Below the pieces are notes generated by a model. The model did not search any database. It had not been told where the DNA came from and was given only the letters and a program-made list of their open reading frames with translations. DNA of 36,132 bases from Gammaproteobacteria bacterium (lineage in GTDB: Bacteria > Pseudomonadota > Gammaproteobacteria > UWMA-0217), in the NCBI GenBank assembly GCA_027081275.1, contig JALWKV010000236.1:1-36132 (forward strand), given 5' to 3'. Positions 16,560-24,599 of the stretch are shown here, in pieces. The first letter of the stretch is position 1; every line of letters starts with the position of its first letter. Both the position numbers and the translations under genes were made by a program.

Positions 16560-17680
16560 TGTTCGACTCTTTCCTCCAGCGTTATCTCTATTCTCCGGTT
16601 GCGCGCCCTGCCCTCTGCCGTGGCATTGTCGGCAACCGGCTCCATTTCACCCACGCCACGGGTCGTTATTCTGCGGCGCTCGACGCCATGCTCGGCAAGA
16701 TAGTCGCCAACGGCGGCCGCGCGACGCTCGCTCAGAACGAGATTGGCGTCAGCCGCGCCCCGTGAATCGGTATGTCCGGTAATGGTGATCGCGGTGGTGG
16801 GACAGGCCTTCAGCGTCGTCGCGATATCGTCGAGCAGCGCCCGCGAATCATGACGCAGGGCGGCGCTCCCGTTGCGAAAGCGAATGCCACGCCGCGCCAA
16901 CATCGCATCGAGGCGCTCCCGGCAGCCGGCAAGCGTGTCGTCGGACGGAATGGCGTCGACACCATTATCTTCCTCCGACATCGTCGTCGGTAGCGTCGTG
17001 GCGGCGGCTTCCGGATGGGACGAATCAGCGCCGACCATGACAAGGTTGTAGCCCAGCCCGAGGAAGGGGCTCAGCTTTTCGCGAATGGCGCTGGCGGTCG
17101 CGCCGTCAAGGTCCGTTCCCGATACCGTGATGTCAGCGGTGGTGAGTTCGATCTGGCCGCCATCGAGCAGCGCGGCTGCGCCCGTCACCGCGGCCAGCAG
17201 ATCCGGAGCGCCCTTCAGATGGGCGCTGGTGGACTCGAGACCGCCATTTTCGATGACGACGCCGTCGGACGGTGAGGCGGCGGTCAGCATCTCGAGGCCG
17301 ATACCATCGGGCAACGCCCCCATGACTACCACCGGCGCACCCGCCGCAGCGTGGCTGGCGACGAACTTCGGCTCGGCCGGCGCGACAGCGTCTGTCGCCT
17401 TGGCGCCGCCAGCGACGAGCGAAGCGGAACGAACGCCGGGAATCGATGCAATCGCTGCCTGAAGCCGCTCGCCGGCGTCAGCATCGGGCGCGACGCCCCG
17501 GATCACGATATCGCGCCCATCGGCCGCGATGACGGCCCAGTCGGCCTGCTGCTCCGCCGCCGCCTGTTGCGCCCGTGCCGCCAGCGCGGCCTCTATTCGC
17601 GGCGCATGAATCCGCACGCACAGCACCAACACGACCGCCAGCGCGGCCATTCCGATCAGCCTGGCCGTCACCGGCCTCAT
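16556..17680 (-). CDS. BON-OmpA envelope protein (cassette B, first gene)
   Basis: 374 aa from ATG 17680, with GAGGTG about 8 nt upstream; a GTG at 17686 is too close to it. A membrane anchor (about 7-22) is followed by a BON-like repeat (about 46-90, DWAVIAADGRDIVIRG), a second BON-like region (about 150-220) and an OmpA/MotB domain (about 264-368) with ITGHTDSRGAADANLVLSERR and ARNRRIEITL. The Asp of HTDSRG and the Arg of RNRRIEI are the peptidoglycan diaminopimelate contacts. It likely sits in the inner membrane and grips the cell wall. It is paralogous at its N-terminus to the 141-aa protein of cassette A. Confidence 0.85.
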   Translation of the reverse strand: MRPVTARLIGMAALAVVLVLCVRIHAPRIEAALAARAQQAAAEQQADWAVIAADGRDIVIRGVAPDADAGERLQAAIASIPGVRSASLVAGGAKATDAVAPAEPKFVASHAAAGAPVVVMGALPDGIGLEMLTAASPSDGVVIENGGLESTSAHLKGAPDLLAAVTGAAALLDGGQIELTTADITVSGTDLDGATASAIREKLSPFLGLGYNLVMVGADSSHPEAAATTLPTTMSEEDNGVDAIPSDDTLAGCRERLDAMLARRGIRFRNGSAALRHDSRALLDDIATTLKACPTTAITITGHTDSRGAADANLVLSERRAAAVGDYLAEHGVERRRITTRGVGEMEPVADNATAEGRARNRRIEITLEERVEQ

Positions 17681-17749
17681 TCCCACACCTCTGGCATCCG
17701 GGCTCTCCGGTCGATTTTCTCATCACTGCCTGGCAACCACCCCGGCTGC

Positions 17750-17889
17750 GCAAAATCAAGCGTTCCAGAATGAACGGCACCCTGAGCGTGCCACCCCACT
17801 GTCCGCATACGGTGCCTCCCCAAGGCAGCTTCCAATAGCCGCATTGCTCACGGGCGCACGCACTGACGGAACGCGTCAGTGCGTTTTTT
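17750..17889 (+). ncRNA. Possible small RNA ending at an intrinsic terminator
   Basis: The strong plus-strand terminator at 17858-17889 has no upstream plus-strand protein gene: everything from 12576 to 17680 is on the minus strand. An unannotated transcript ending here is therefore likely. The stretch before it contains C-rich segments such as CCACCCCACTG and TGCCTCCCCAAGG that could pair with ribosome-binding sites. No promoter was recognised and the 5' end is a guess. It does not look like 6S, SRP or tmRNA. Confidence 0.35.
17858..17889 (+). terminator. Strong intrinsic terminator, plus strand
   Basis: A perfect 11-bp stem ACGCACTGACG / CGTCAGTGCGT (17858-17868 and 17874-17884) has a 5-nt loop and runs directly into six T (17884-17889). 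It works only for plus-strand transcripts, as there is no T-run on the other side. Confidence 0.85.
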
Positions 17890-18186
17890 CGTATCGATCC
17901 CTGGATTTGTCGGCACCCCTTCGGGAAGAAGCGGGTTATGGCCGAAGCATCGAAATGCGTGACTACGCGATGTCCATGATGCCGAAGAAGCTCGAGAGCG
18001 GAAAAGATTCCGCGAAGGGCCAATCTATGCGCAAACGCCTCAACGTTCAAGCCATCAATGCAAACAGATGTTTCGCAAAACCACGCGATCAAAGGCGTTC
18101 CCCCGCGTTTTGCAGGCCGAAAACGTAACTACTTCCAAGCAACATATATCCTAGGTACATGACAAGACATACTGCCGACTCCAACG

Positions 18187-18286
18187 CCGAGGCATTCATC
18201 CCTCCAAGCCTCCCTTCGGGGAGGCTTTCTTCCCCCTTTTCCAGAAGGTGCGCAAAAGCCCTCTCCTCCGCCCTCTCCCTCAAGGA
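18187..18286. repeat. Repeat block with R3 and partial R2, including a UUCG hairpin
   Basis: Positions 18187-18205 are the reverse complement of 2328-2346 over 19 bases. AAGCCTCCC / GGGAGGCTT (18206-18214 and 18219-18227) closes a TTCG tetraloop and is followed by TCTTCCCCCTTTT, which could act as a weak plus-strand terminator. R2-like CCCTCTCC blocks follow to about 18286. The same order, R3 next to R2, occurs at 2122-2356. Confidence 0.7.
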
Positions 18287-18637
18287 CTGACCTTTACCCA
18301 TAAATCCGCTGGACACCGGGAGGGCTTCGACCGGTGAACACCAGGTAGGCTGCGGTGATGTCATCGAGCCGTTGCAGGCCCAGCAATAAAGAAGTAGGCC
18401 CGATCAAGCCGTAGCGGACCGGGCAACGGCGCGACTTCGTGGCAACACTGCTGCCGGTTCCGCTGCGCTTGAACCGGCCTCCAACGCCTTCTCCCTCGTG
18501 GGAGAGCGTTTTGCGACACCCTCCCAAGGGGGGATTGAGGGGGATGCAGCAACGGAACTTCGTGGCGATGCCGTTGCTTTTATGCTATGGACGCGCGGCA
18601 GCGGGCTGGGGCGCCGAGTAGTTTCGGAAATATGCCC

Positions 18638-18815
18638 GCAACTGCTCAGATTACCCCTGAAATGCGTCAGTTCAAGGCAGAATCGCACCGTCATCCATGG
18701 CTCCTTGCGCAATACAGTCCATCCATGGACATAAATGTGCGTTTACAAATGTAAATAAATAACCATTTTCAACCGCAGAAATGGTGCGGATTTCAAAGAT
18801 GAGCTGAGCAGTTGC
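18638..18815. repeat. Repeat R4 copy B
   Basis: 178 bp with perfect 12-bp terminal inverted repeats GCAACTGCTCAG (18638-18649) and CTGAGCAGTTGC (18804-18815). The interior matches copy A (11915-12086) along its length. An extra AAATAAAT tract gives the length difference. Stems ACCATTT/AAATGGT and GTCCATCCATGGAC are kept. It ends 66 bp before the deacetylase gene. Confidence 0.87.
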
Positions 18816-18881
18816 CCCGGAACTTCCCGCCACCGCATCTGACTAATCCCTAACCAACGACAGCAGAGCGCGGCAAACCAG

Positions 18882-19955
18882 ATGAGCCTTCTCACCAGCA
18901 GCACCCTGAAACCCCGCCTGATGAAAACGGCGCTCAACACGCTCTACTATTCTCGGCTCTACCGCTTTCTCGAACGCGACTGGCAGGGCGTCGGCGCAAT
19001 CTTCACGCTGCACCACATCAGCCTTCCCGGCGCCGGCGCGGCATTCGCGCCCAATCGCATTCTCGATGTCACCACCGATTTCCTCGACGACACGCTGACG
19101 CTGGTGCGCGAGGCCGGTTACGACATCGTCTCACTGGACGAGGTCCGGCGTCGTCTGCGCGAGCGCGATTTCTCTCGGCGTTTCGTCGCCTTTACGCTCG
19201 ACGACGGCTATCTCAACAACTACAAGTTGGCCTGGCCGATATTCCGCCGACACAACGCGCCATTCACGATTTATGTCGCCACCGCGCTTCCTGATGGGAA
19301 TGCCCTGCTGTGGTGGGAGATTCTCGAAAGGGTCATCGCCGGGCAGGCCGAGATCAGCGCCACCATCGACGGCCGCCAACAGACCTGGCCGACAGGGGAC
19401 ACCACCGAGAAATACGCCGCCTGGGACGCCATCTATCAGCAGCTGCGCCGTATGCCGGAGGTCGAGCAGCGACGCACCGTCGCCGACCTGGCCGAGGCCT
19501 GTGGCATCGACACCCGCGAGCACTGCATCGAGCAATCGATGAGCTGGGACATCATCCGCGAACTCGCCAGCGACGATCTCGTCACCATCGGTGCGCATAC
19601 CGTCAATCACTACGCGCTGGCGAAGCTGCCGGAAGCGGCGCTGATCGACGAAGTGACCCGCTCGCGCGCGCTGATCGAAGAACATACCGGCGTCCGTCCA
19701 CTGCATTTCTCCTACCCCTACGGAGATCCGTCGTCGGCGGCGGCGCGTGAGTTCCGGCTCATCGAATCGCTCGGATTCCACACCGCGACGACCACGCGCA
19801 AGGCCATGCTCTACCCGGAGCACGCCGACCACCTCACCGCGCTACCGCGCATCTCCCTCAACGGCGACTACCAGTCGAACCACTACACCCGGCTGTTCCT
19901 GACCGGCGCGCCGTTCGCGCTCAGCAACCGCTTTCGTCGCCTGGTCGTCGATTGA
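18882..19955 (+). CDS. Polysaccharide deacetylase (NodB/CE4 family)
   Basis: 357 aa. NodB motifs: FTLDDGYLNNY with the metal/catalytic Asp pair D107-D108 (Leu for the usual Phe), IGAHTVNH with metal ligands H239 and H243, and FSYPYGD (277-282). The N-terminal IFTLHHIS is also typical of exopolysaccharide-locus deacetylases. It likely removes acetyl groups from an N-acetylated sugar of the exopolysaccharide. No signal peptide is seen, which suggests action on a cytoplasmic or membrane intermediate. The start is uncertain; ATG 18921 (MKTALNTLYY) is an alternative. It heads the plus-strand half of the exopolysaccharide locus. Confidence 0.88.
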   Translation: MSLLTSSTLKPRLMKTALNTLYYSRLYRFLERDWQGVGAIFTLHHISLPGAGAAFAPNRILDVTTDFLDDTLTLVREAGYDIVSLDEVRRRLRERDFSRRFVAFTLDDGYLNNYKLAWPIFRRHNAPFTIYVATALPDGNALLWWEILERVIAGQAEISATIDGRQQTWPTGDTTEKYAAWDAIYQQLRRMPEVEQRRTVADLAEACGIDTREHCIEQSMSWDIIRELASDDLVTIGAHTVNHYALAKLPEAALIDEVTRSRALIEEHTGVRPLHFSYPYGDPSSAAAREFRLIESLGFHTATTTRKAMLYPEHADHLTALPRISLNGDYQSNHYTRLFLTGAPFALSNRFRRLVVD

Positions 19956-20155
19956 CCTCCGAAATCCCGAAAAGCGCAAAAACTTTGAACTCCATCACAA
20001 CTTGTATGTCTGACGCTTATAAGCCACTGGCCGCGATCGGAAGTCGGGGATGCATGACGCCTTTCGCCGCGGCCCGTCCATCGGCCATTCGCGCCGCTCG
20101 GGCGCTGGTAATAGATCCAAATGACAAGCGTTCACGATTACTCAGGAGGTTATCG

Positions 20156-21607
20156 ATGCAACATGGACTTCTCCACAAGGCGAATGATCAAGCCAGCAGA
20201 CTCCGCATCCAGGAGGCCCACCTCACGGGCATCATCGGCGTTCTCGATTTTCTGCTGATCACCAGCTTCGGTCTGATCACCTTTGCCCTCTATCCCGGCT
20301 GGCAGAACGAGGCCGGCCATCTCTATCTGGCCGCCATTTTCTTCACCGCCCTCGTCATTGTGACCAGTCTCAAGGCGACCCACTGCTATACGCTGGAGAA
20401 CCTACGCTTTCGCGGCCGGGAACTGAAACGCGCGATCGGCATCTTCGCTCTCGTGTTTCTCGTCACGATATCGCTCGGCTTCGTGTTCAAGATCTCCGAC
20501 GAGTTTTCCCGGATCTGGGTGCTGGCCTGGCTGATCAGCTCGGTCACGGCATTCGCCCTCTCCCGCGCGCTGATGCGGCCCGTCATCACCAAGATGGTCG
20601 ACAACGGCCATCTCATCCGCAATGTCGCCATCGTCGGCGGCGGCGAACACGCCGAAGCCTTTCTCGACAGTCTGAAACACAACGCCTATCCGTGGATCAA
20701 CCTGGTCGGCATCTACGACGATCGTCAGTCGCGCCTCTCCGACCGGCTCAAGCGCACGCTCGGCATCAGCGGCGACACCAACAAGCTGATCGACGACGCG
20801 CGCAATGGACAGATCGACGACATCGTCATCGCCCTGCCGTCGCACAGCGTCGAACGCATCCAGCAGATCGTCGACAAGCTCGACGTGCTGCCGGCAAACA
20901 TCAACCTCAGTCCGGACATCTCCGAGCTGGCATTCGGCACCTCGATGCGCACCAGCTATGGCGACCTGCACCTGCTCAATCTGCGCAAGCGGCCGATGGA
21001 GGGCTGGCGCCAGTTCGTCAAGTTTCTCGAAGACCGCATCATCGCCGGCCTCATCTTCGTGATGATTCTGCCGCTGATGGCCGTCATCGCCATCCTGATC
21101 AAGCTCGACAGCCCCGGCCCCGTCCTGTTTACGCAAAACCGCTACGGCTTCAACAACAAGCTGATCAAGGTCTACAAGTTCCGCTCGATGTACAGCGACC
21201 AGACCGATGCCAACGCCGAAAAGCTCGTGACACGCAACGATTCGCGCATCACGCGCATCGGCGGCTTTCTGCGCCGCACCAGCCTCGACGAACTGCCGCA
21301 GTTCATCAACGTGCTCAAGGGGGAGATGTCGATCGTCGGTCCCCGTCCACATGCGCTCAAGGCCAGCGCGGCTGGTCGTCTCTACGATGACATCGTCGAC
21401 GACTACGCCAAGCGCCACCGCGTCAAGCCGGGCATCACCGGCTGGGCGCAGATCAACGGCTGGCGCGGCGAGACCGACACCGAAGAAAAAATCCTCAAGC
21501 GCGTCGAGTACGACCTCGAATACATCGAGAACTGGTCGCTGCTGCTCGACCTGAAAATCATCTTCAGAACGATCTTCGGCGGTTTCTCCGGAAAGAACGC
21601 CTACTGA
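20156..21607 (+). CDS. Undecaprenyl-phosphate sugar phosphotransferase (WcaJ/GumD-type initiating transferase)
   Basis: 483 aa from ATG 20156, which has a perfect AGGAGG 6 nt upstream; the frame runs 68 codons further up but without support. Four N-terminal transmembrane helices (about 25-140), a nucleotide-binding-like domain ([13 protein letters not shown], 157-169), a further helix (about 294-315) and the C-terminal catalytic domain: [47 protein letters not shown] and [20 protein letters not shown]. It transfers a hexose-1-phosphate to undecaprenyl phosphate, starting repeat-unit assembly at the inner membrane. The 200 bp between it and the deacetylase has no recognised gene. Confidence 0.95.
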   Translation: MQHGLLHKANDQASRLRIQEAHLTGIIGVLDFLLITSFGLITFALYPGWQNEAGHLYLAAIFFTALVIVTSLKATHCYTLENLRFRGRELKRAIGIFALVFLVTISLGFVFKISDEFSRIWVLAWLISSVTAFALSRALMRPVITKMVDNGHLIRNVAIVGGGEHAEAFLDSLKHNAYPWINLVGIYDDRQSRLSDRLKRTLGISGDTNKLIDDARNGQIDDIVIALPSHSVERIQQIVDKLDVLPANINLSPDISELAFGTSMRTSYGDLHLLNLRKRPMEGWRQFVKFLEDRIIAGLIFVMILPLMAVIAILIKLDSPGPVLFTQNRYGFNNKLIKVYKFRSMYSDQTDANAEKLVTRNDSRITRIGGFLRRTSLDELPQFINVLKGEMSIVGPRPHALKASAAGRLYDDIVDDYAKRHRVKPGITGWAQINGWRGETDTEEKILKRVEYDLEYIENWSLLLDLKIIFRTIFGGFSGKNAY

Positions 21608-21617
21608 CACAGGATAG

Positions 21618-21840
21618 CAGCAGAAGAACTTCTGTCTGACACGCAACGAGAACGGCGAGTACGCCATCCTCGCCTGGGATTTCGACATCACTTACGGCAT
21701 GTCCTGGAACGGTTCGCCGAGCGACAGCGCCGAGTGGTTCTTCCCGACCAACGACAACCGGCTGTTCCAGCGTCTGACCAACCTGCCAGCCACCGGCTTC
21801 AACGCCAGACTGACGGGCAGCCAACCCCGAGAGCGCGCCT
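21618..21840 (+). pseudogene. CotH-like protein remnant
   Basis: In the frame starting at 21618 a protein-like stretch reads NFCLTRNENGEYAILAWDFD, then ITYGMSWNGSPSDSAEWFFP and TNDNRLFQRL. This resembles the CotH kinase-like family (the AWDFDITYG region corresponds to the family's W-D-x-D-x-T-x-G). It is preceded by an in-frame TAG at 21615 and lacks both ends, so about 70 codons of a gene of several hundred remain. CotH-like proteins occur in some exopolysaccharide or surface loci. The frame is the same as that of the next gene, so naive gene callers would fuse the two. Confidence 0.6.
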
Positions 21841-21875
21841 GCCGTTGCCGGTGGACCAGTACCACCGGCAACGGC
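21841..21875. repeat. 14-bp perfect hairpin before the polymerase gene
   Basis: GCCGTTGCCGGTGG (21841-21854) and CCACCGGCAACGGC (21862-21875) pair perfectly around a 7-nt loop. No T-run follows, so it is not a standard terminator. It sits between the CotH remnant and the polymerase start, 100 nt upstream of ATG 21975, and could be an RNA processing or stability site. Confidence 0.65.
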
Positions 21876-21974
21876 CATAGCGCCGTCTGTTCACTCCCCA
21901 CGGTCACGCTCTGTCCCCATACTTGCAATGTTCGCCGGCCTGCCGCGCACCTCTTTCGGGACGATGCCAGAAAC

Positions 21975-23228
21975 ATGACAGCCAACAAAAACACGCTCCC
22001 GCTCGACCACAGCATCGATCTTGGCCGCTATCTACCGCTGGTGATGTTCACACTCATGGCCAGCAGCTCGATCGTCGTGATCGAGCCGGCGCCATTCGAT
22101 CTGCTGACCGTCCTGTTCCTCGGAATCCTCGTGCCAATGGGGCTGAGAATCCCCGCCGGAATGGGGATGGTGCTGTTCTATGCCGGACTGTTCATTCTCG
22201 GCAACATCCTCTCCTTCACCGATGTCGAAAACTTTCCCGCCGCCTTCCGCTACATGGCGATCACCATCTTCATGTTCGCGATATTCCTGTTGACGGCCTG
22301 CCTGGTCTACCACGACCCCGACCGCGTCATGTCCGCTTTCTGGAAAGGTTATCTCTTCGCCGCGCTGCTGGCCTCGCTCACCGGCGTACTGGCCTATTTC
22401 GACCTCATTCCGAACGCCGAGGCATTCCTCAAGTTCGGTCGCGCCAAAGGACTGTTCAAGGATCCCAATGTCTACGCGCCGTTTCTGATCGCCCCCCTCT
22501 TCTATCTCGCGGCACGCTTCATCGCCGACACGGGCTGGAAGAAACTGTCCGCAATGGCAGGTTTCACGATTCTCGTACTCGGCACACTGGTGGGATTCTC
22601 GCGCGGCGCAATCGGCAATCTCGTCCTCGCCGCGCTCATCTTTCTGACGATAAAATTCGCGGTCAAACCCTCGCTGCAACTGTTCGTCCGCTACGTCGTC
22701 TACGGTTCCGGCATCCTGCTGCTGACCGTCGCCCTGCTGATCGGCGCGCTGCAGACGGACAAGGTTTCCAGCATGCTGGCCGAACGCGCCAAGCTGGTGC
22801 AGAGTTACGACGTGGAATCGGGCAGCGGACGCTTCGTGGTACAGAAGAAGAACCTCATCCATGGTCTCAGCGATCCGTTCGGACTCGGACCGGGCGAAGA
22901 AGTACTGGAATACTTCATCGAGCCACACAACGTCTATCTCTACATCCTCGCGGAAAACGGCTGGCTCGGCTTCTTCGGCTTCGTCGCATTCATCGTCTCC
23001 GGCATCCGGCTCGGCATATCCTGGATACGCCGCCATCGCGATATCAGTGACGAATACCTGATCATTTTCGCCGTCACCACCTCCACCGCCCTGCAGAGCC
23101 TGTTGATCGACTCGATCCACTGGCGCCACCTCTTCATCCTCAACGGCGTGCTGTGGGGACTGACGCTGGCGCAGAGACGAAGGGAATCTGCAACGACTGT
23201 GGTGCTGCAAAATGCGCGGAAACCATAA
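21975..23228 (+). CDS. O-antigen ligase/polymerase family membrane protein (Wzy-like)
   Basis: 417 aa from ATG 21975 (MTANKNTLPL). About ten to twelve transmembrane helices. The conserved periplasmic segment DPFGLGPGEEVLEYF then PHNVYLYILAENGWLGFFG (H318) is the Wzy_C signature. In this locus the likely role is polymerisation of the exopolysaccharide repeat unit on undecaprenyl carrier in the periplasm, but ligase activity cannot be excluded. The frame is open upstream into the CotH remnant. Immediately after the stop is a short stem AATGCC/GGCATT (23227-23248) at the convergent junction with the glycosyltransferase. Confidence 0.88.
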   Translation: MTANKNTLPLDHSIDLGRYLPLVMFTLMASSSIVVIEPAPFDLLTVLFLGILVPMGLRIPAGMGMVLFYAGLFILGNILSFTDVENFPAAFRYMAITIFMFAIFLLTACLVYHDPDRVMSAFWKGYLFAALLASLTGVLAYFDLIPNAEAFLKFGRAKGLFKDPNVYAPFLIAPLFYLAARFIADTGWKKLSAMAGFTILVLGTLVGFSRGAIGNLVLAALIFLTIKFAVKPSLQLFVRYVVYGSGILLLTVALLIGALQTDKVSSMLAERAKLVQSYDVESGSGRFVVQKKNLIHGLSDPFGLGPGEEVLEYFIEPHNVYLYILAENGWLGFFGFVAFIVSGIRLGISWIRRHRDISDEYLIIFAVTTSTALQSLLIDSIHWRHLFILNGVLWGLTLAQRRRESATTVVLQNARKP

Positions 23229-23335
23229 TGCCGGCGACCGCTGGCATTGTCTGACGCCTGCAAAAAGGGCTTCGCAACGGTGATTCGGCTCCATCCCGCG
23301 CGAGGACTATTGCGGCAACCTTCGGACAGGCTGCT

Positions 23336-24493
23336 TCAGGTCACGAACCCGACCCGTTCGGCCAATGCCGCGCGATAGACATCCAGCGTGGCGTCGACCA
23401 TCGCATCCAGGGTGAAATCGCGTGCCTTGCGGTACGACGCTTCCGACATGCTCTTTCGCAGTTGGGGGTCTCGCAGCAGCAGCAATACCTTTTCCGCCAT
23501 TTCGGAAACGTCGTCCTGCTGCGGGACGACAAAGCCGTTCTTGCCATGATCGATGACGGTGCGACTGCCACCAACGTCGGTGGCGACGATCGGCCGACCG
23601 GCGGCCAGCGCTTCCAGCAGCACATAGGGCATGGCTTCATAGCGGCTGGTCAGGGTATAGACATCGAACGCCGGCATGAATTCTTCGCCGGACTCGTCGG
23701 GAAGGACCGTCAGGCAGTCATCGAGGCCATAGCTGGAAATGCGTCGGGCGATATCGCTGGCCCCGCGACCGGAGCCGAGGAGAATGAATCGCGCTTCCTG
23801 CCCCGCTTCACGCACCTTGCGCGCCAGTTCGACAAAACGCTCGGCCGCCTTGGCGATACAGAAGCGACCGACGAAGCCAACGACGGGCAGGTGATCGGAA
23901 ATTCCCAGACGCTCGCGCACGCGCCGGCGCGTCTCGGCCAGTTCTGTCGGCAACCGAGGGTCGACCCCGTTTCCCACCAGAAACATCCGCCCGGCCGGAA
24001 AACCCAGCGACACGGCATGGTCGAATTCGCGGTCCGAAACGGCAATGATGGCGTCGCTGACCGTCCGCGCAAGCAGCGTTTCGATGACGCCATAGACACC
24101 CTTTTTCAGCGGCGACAGCACCGGATTGAGTGTATAGAGGCCATGCGGCGTATAGATTTTCGCCGCGCCGGTGGTCAGCGCGGCAATCCGGCCCAGCGCC
24201 CCACCTTTTGAGCTGTGGCCATGTATGACGTCGAAGGGCCCCTGCTCGCGAACATAGCGGCGAAGCTGGCGGAAGGCCTCGATGTCATGCAGACCAACAT
24301 CCTTGCGGATATCGATCGACACGATCTCGGCGCCCGGCAACGCCATCAGCCGCTGCTCGAAAACCGGTTCGGCGCGTAGCGGCGAGTGAACGATGTGAAC
24401 CTCATGCCCCCTCGCGATCAGCCCTCTTGTCAGATCAAGTATATGCCGGCCCGACCCACCTCCACCGGTCTCGATGATTTTCAGAATCTTCAT
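23336..24493 (-). CDS. GT4-family glycosyltransferase
   Basis: 385 aa from ATG 24493, with GGGAG close upstream. The N-terminal GGGGSGRHILDLTRGL and IHGHSSKGGALGRIAA and the C-terminal VGFVGRFCIAKAAERF, then YEAMPYVLLEALAAGRPIVATD (an E-x7-E motif), are typical of retaining GT-B family 4 enzymes. It adds a sugar to the growing exopolysaccharide repeat unit on the cytoplasmic face. It is the only non-initiating glycosyltransferase in the window, which suggests that a very simple repeat unit is built here or that others lie elsewhere. It is convergent with the polymerase gene and 106 bp after the Wzz gene. Confidence 0.9.
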   Translation of the reverse strand: MKILKIIETGGGGSGRHILDLTRGLIARGHEVHIVHSPLRAEPVFEQRLMALPGAEIVSIDIRKDVGLHDIEAFRQLRRYVREQGPFDVIHGHSSKGGALGRIAALTTGAAKIYTPHGLYTLNPVLSPLKKGVYGVIETLLARTVSDAIIAVSDREFDHAVSLGFPAGRMFLVGNGVDPRLPTELAETRRRVRERLGISDHLPVVGFVGRFCIAKAAERFVELARKVREAGQEARFILLGSGRGASDIARRISSYGLDDCLTVLPDESGEEFMPAFDVYTLTSRYEAMPYVLLEALAAGRPIVATDVGGSRTVIDHGKNGFVVPQQDDVSEMAEKVLLLLRDPQLRKSMSEASYRKARDFTLDAMVDATLDVYRAALAERVGFVT

Positions 24494-24599
24494 TGTTCTC
24501 CCTGCCGTAGGCGGCATGTCGCTACTTTCGACGTTTTGCAGCCCGGCCAGCATCGTCCCGGTTTGCGACGGTCGTCGGATGCAACGGACAACGTAGCCA

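Larger units (their letters stand above)
17681..18881. other. 1.2-kb region without a confident gene, rich in repeats
   Basis: In order: the upstream region of the BON-OmpA gene; a possible small RNA ending in a strong plus-strand terminator (17858-17889); a 300-bp stretch open on both strands but without ribosome-binding sites or recognisable protein; a repeat block holding R3 (about 18187-18240), a partial R2 (about 18250-18286) and an R1-type end (18509-18525); and R4 copy B (18638-18815). A plus-strand frame at 17844-18128 would give a basic protein of up to 94 aa, but nothing supports it. The region looks like a landing site for small mobile repeats. Confidence 0.6.

Noticed and set aside
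17478-18092. 204-aa minus-strand frame over the start of the BON-OmpA gene
   Set aside because: It overlaps the well-supported BON-OmpA gene in another frame and crosses the terminator. No motif supports it.
17844-18128. Plus-strand frame of up to 94 aa in the repeat-rich gap
   Set aside because: No ribosome-binding site, starts inside a terminator stem and has no recognisable protein pattern; the opposite strand is also open.
21699-21974. 92-residue upstream extension of the polymerase
   Set aside because: The residues belong to the CotH-like remnant in the same frame, followed by a hairpin and low-quality sequence. The membrane protein starts at 21975.
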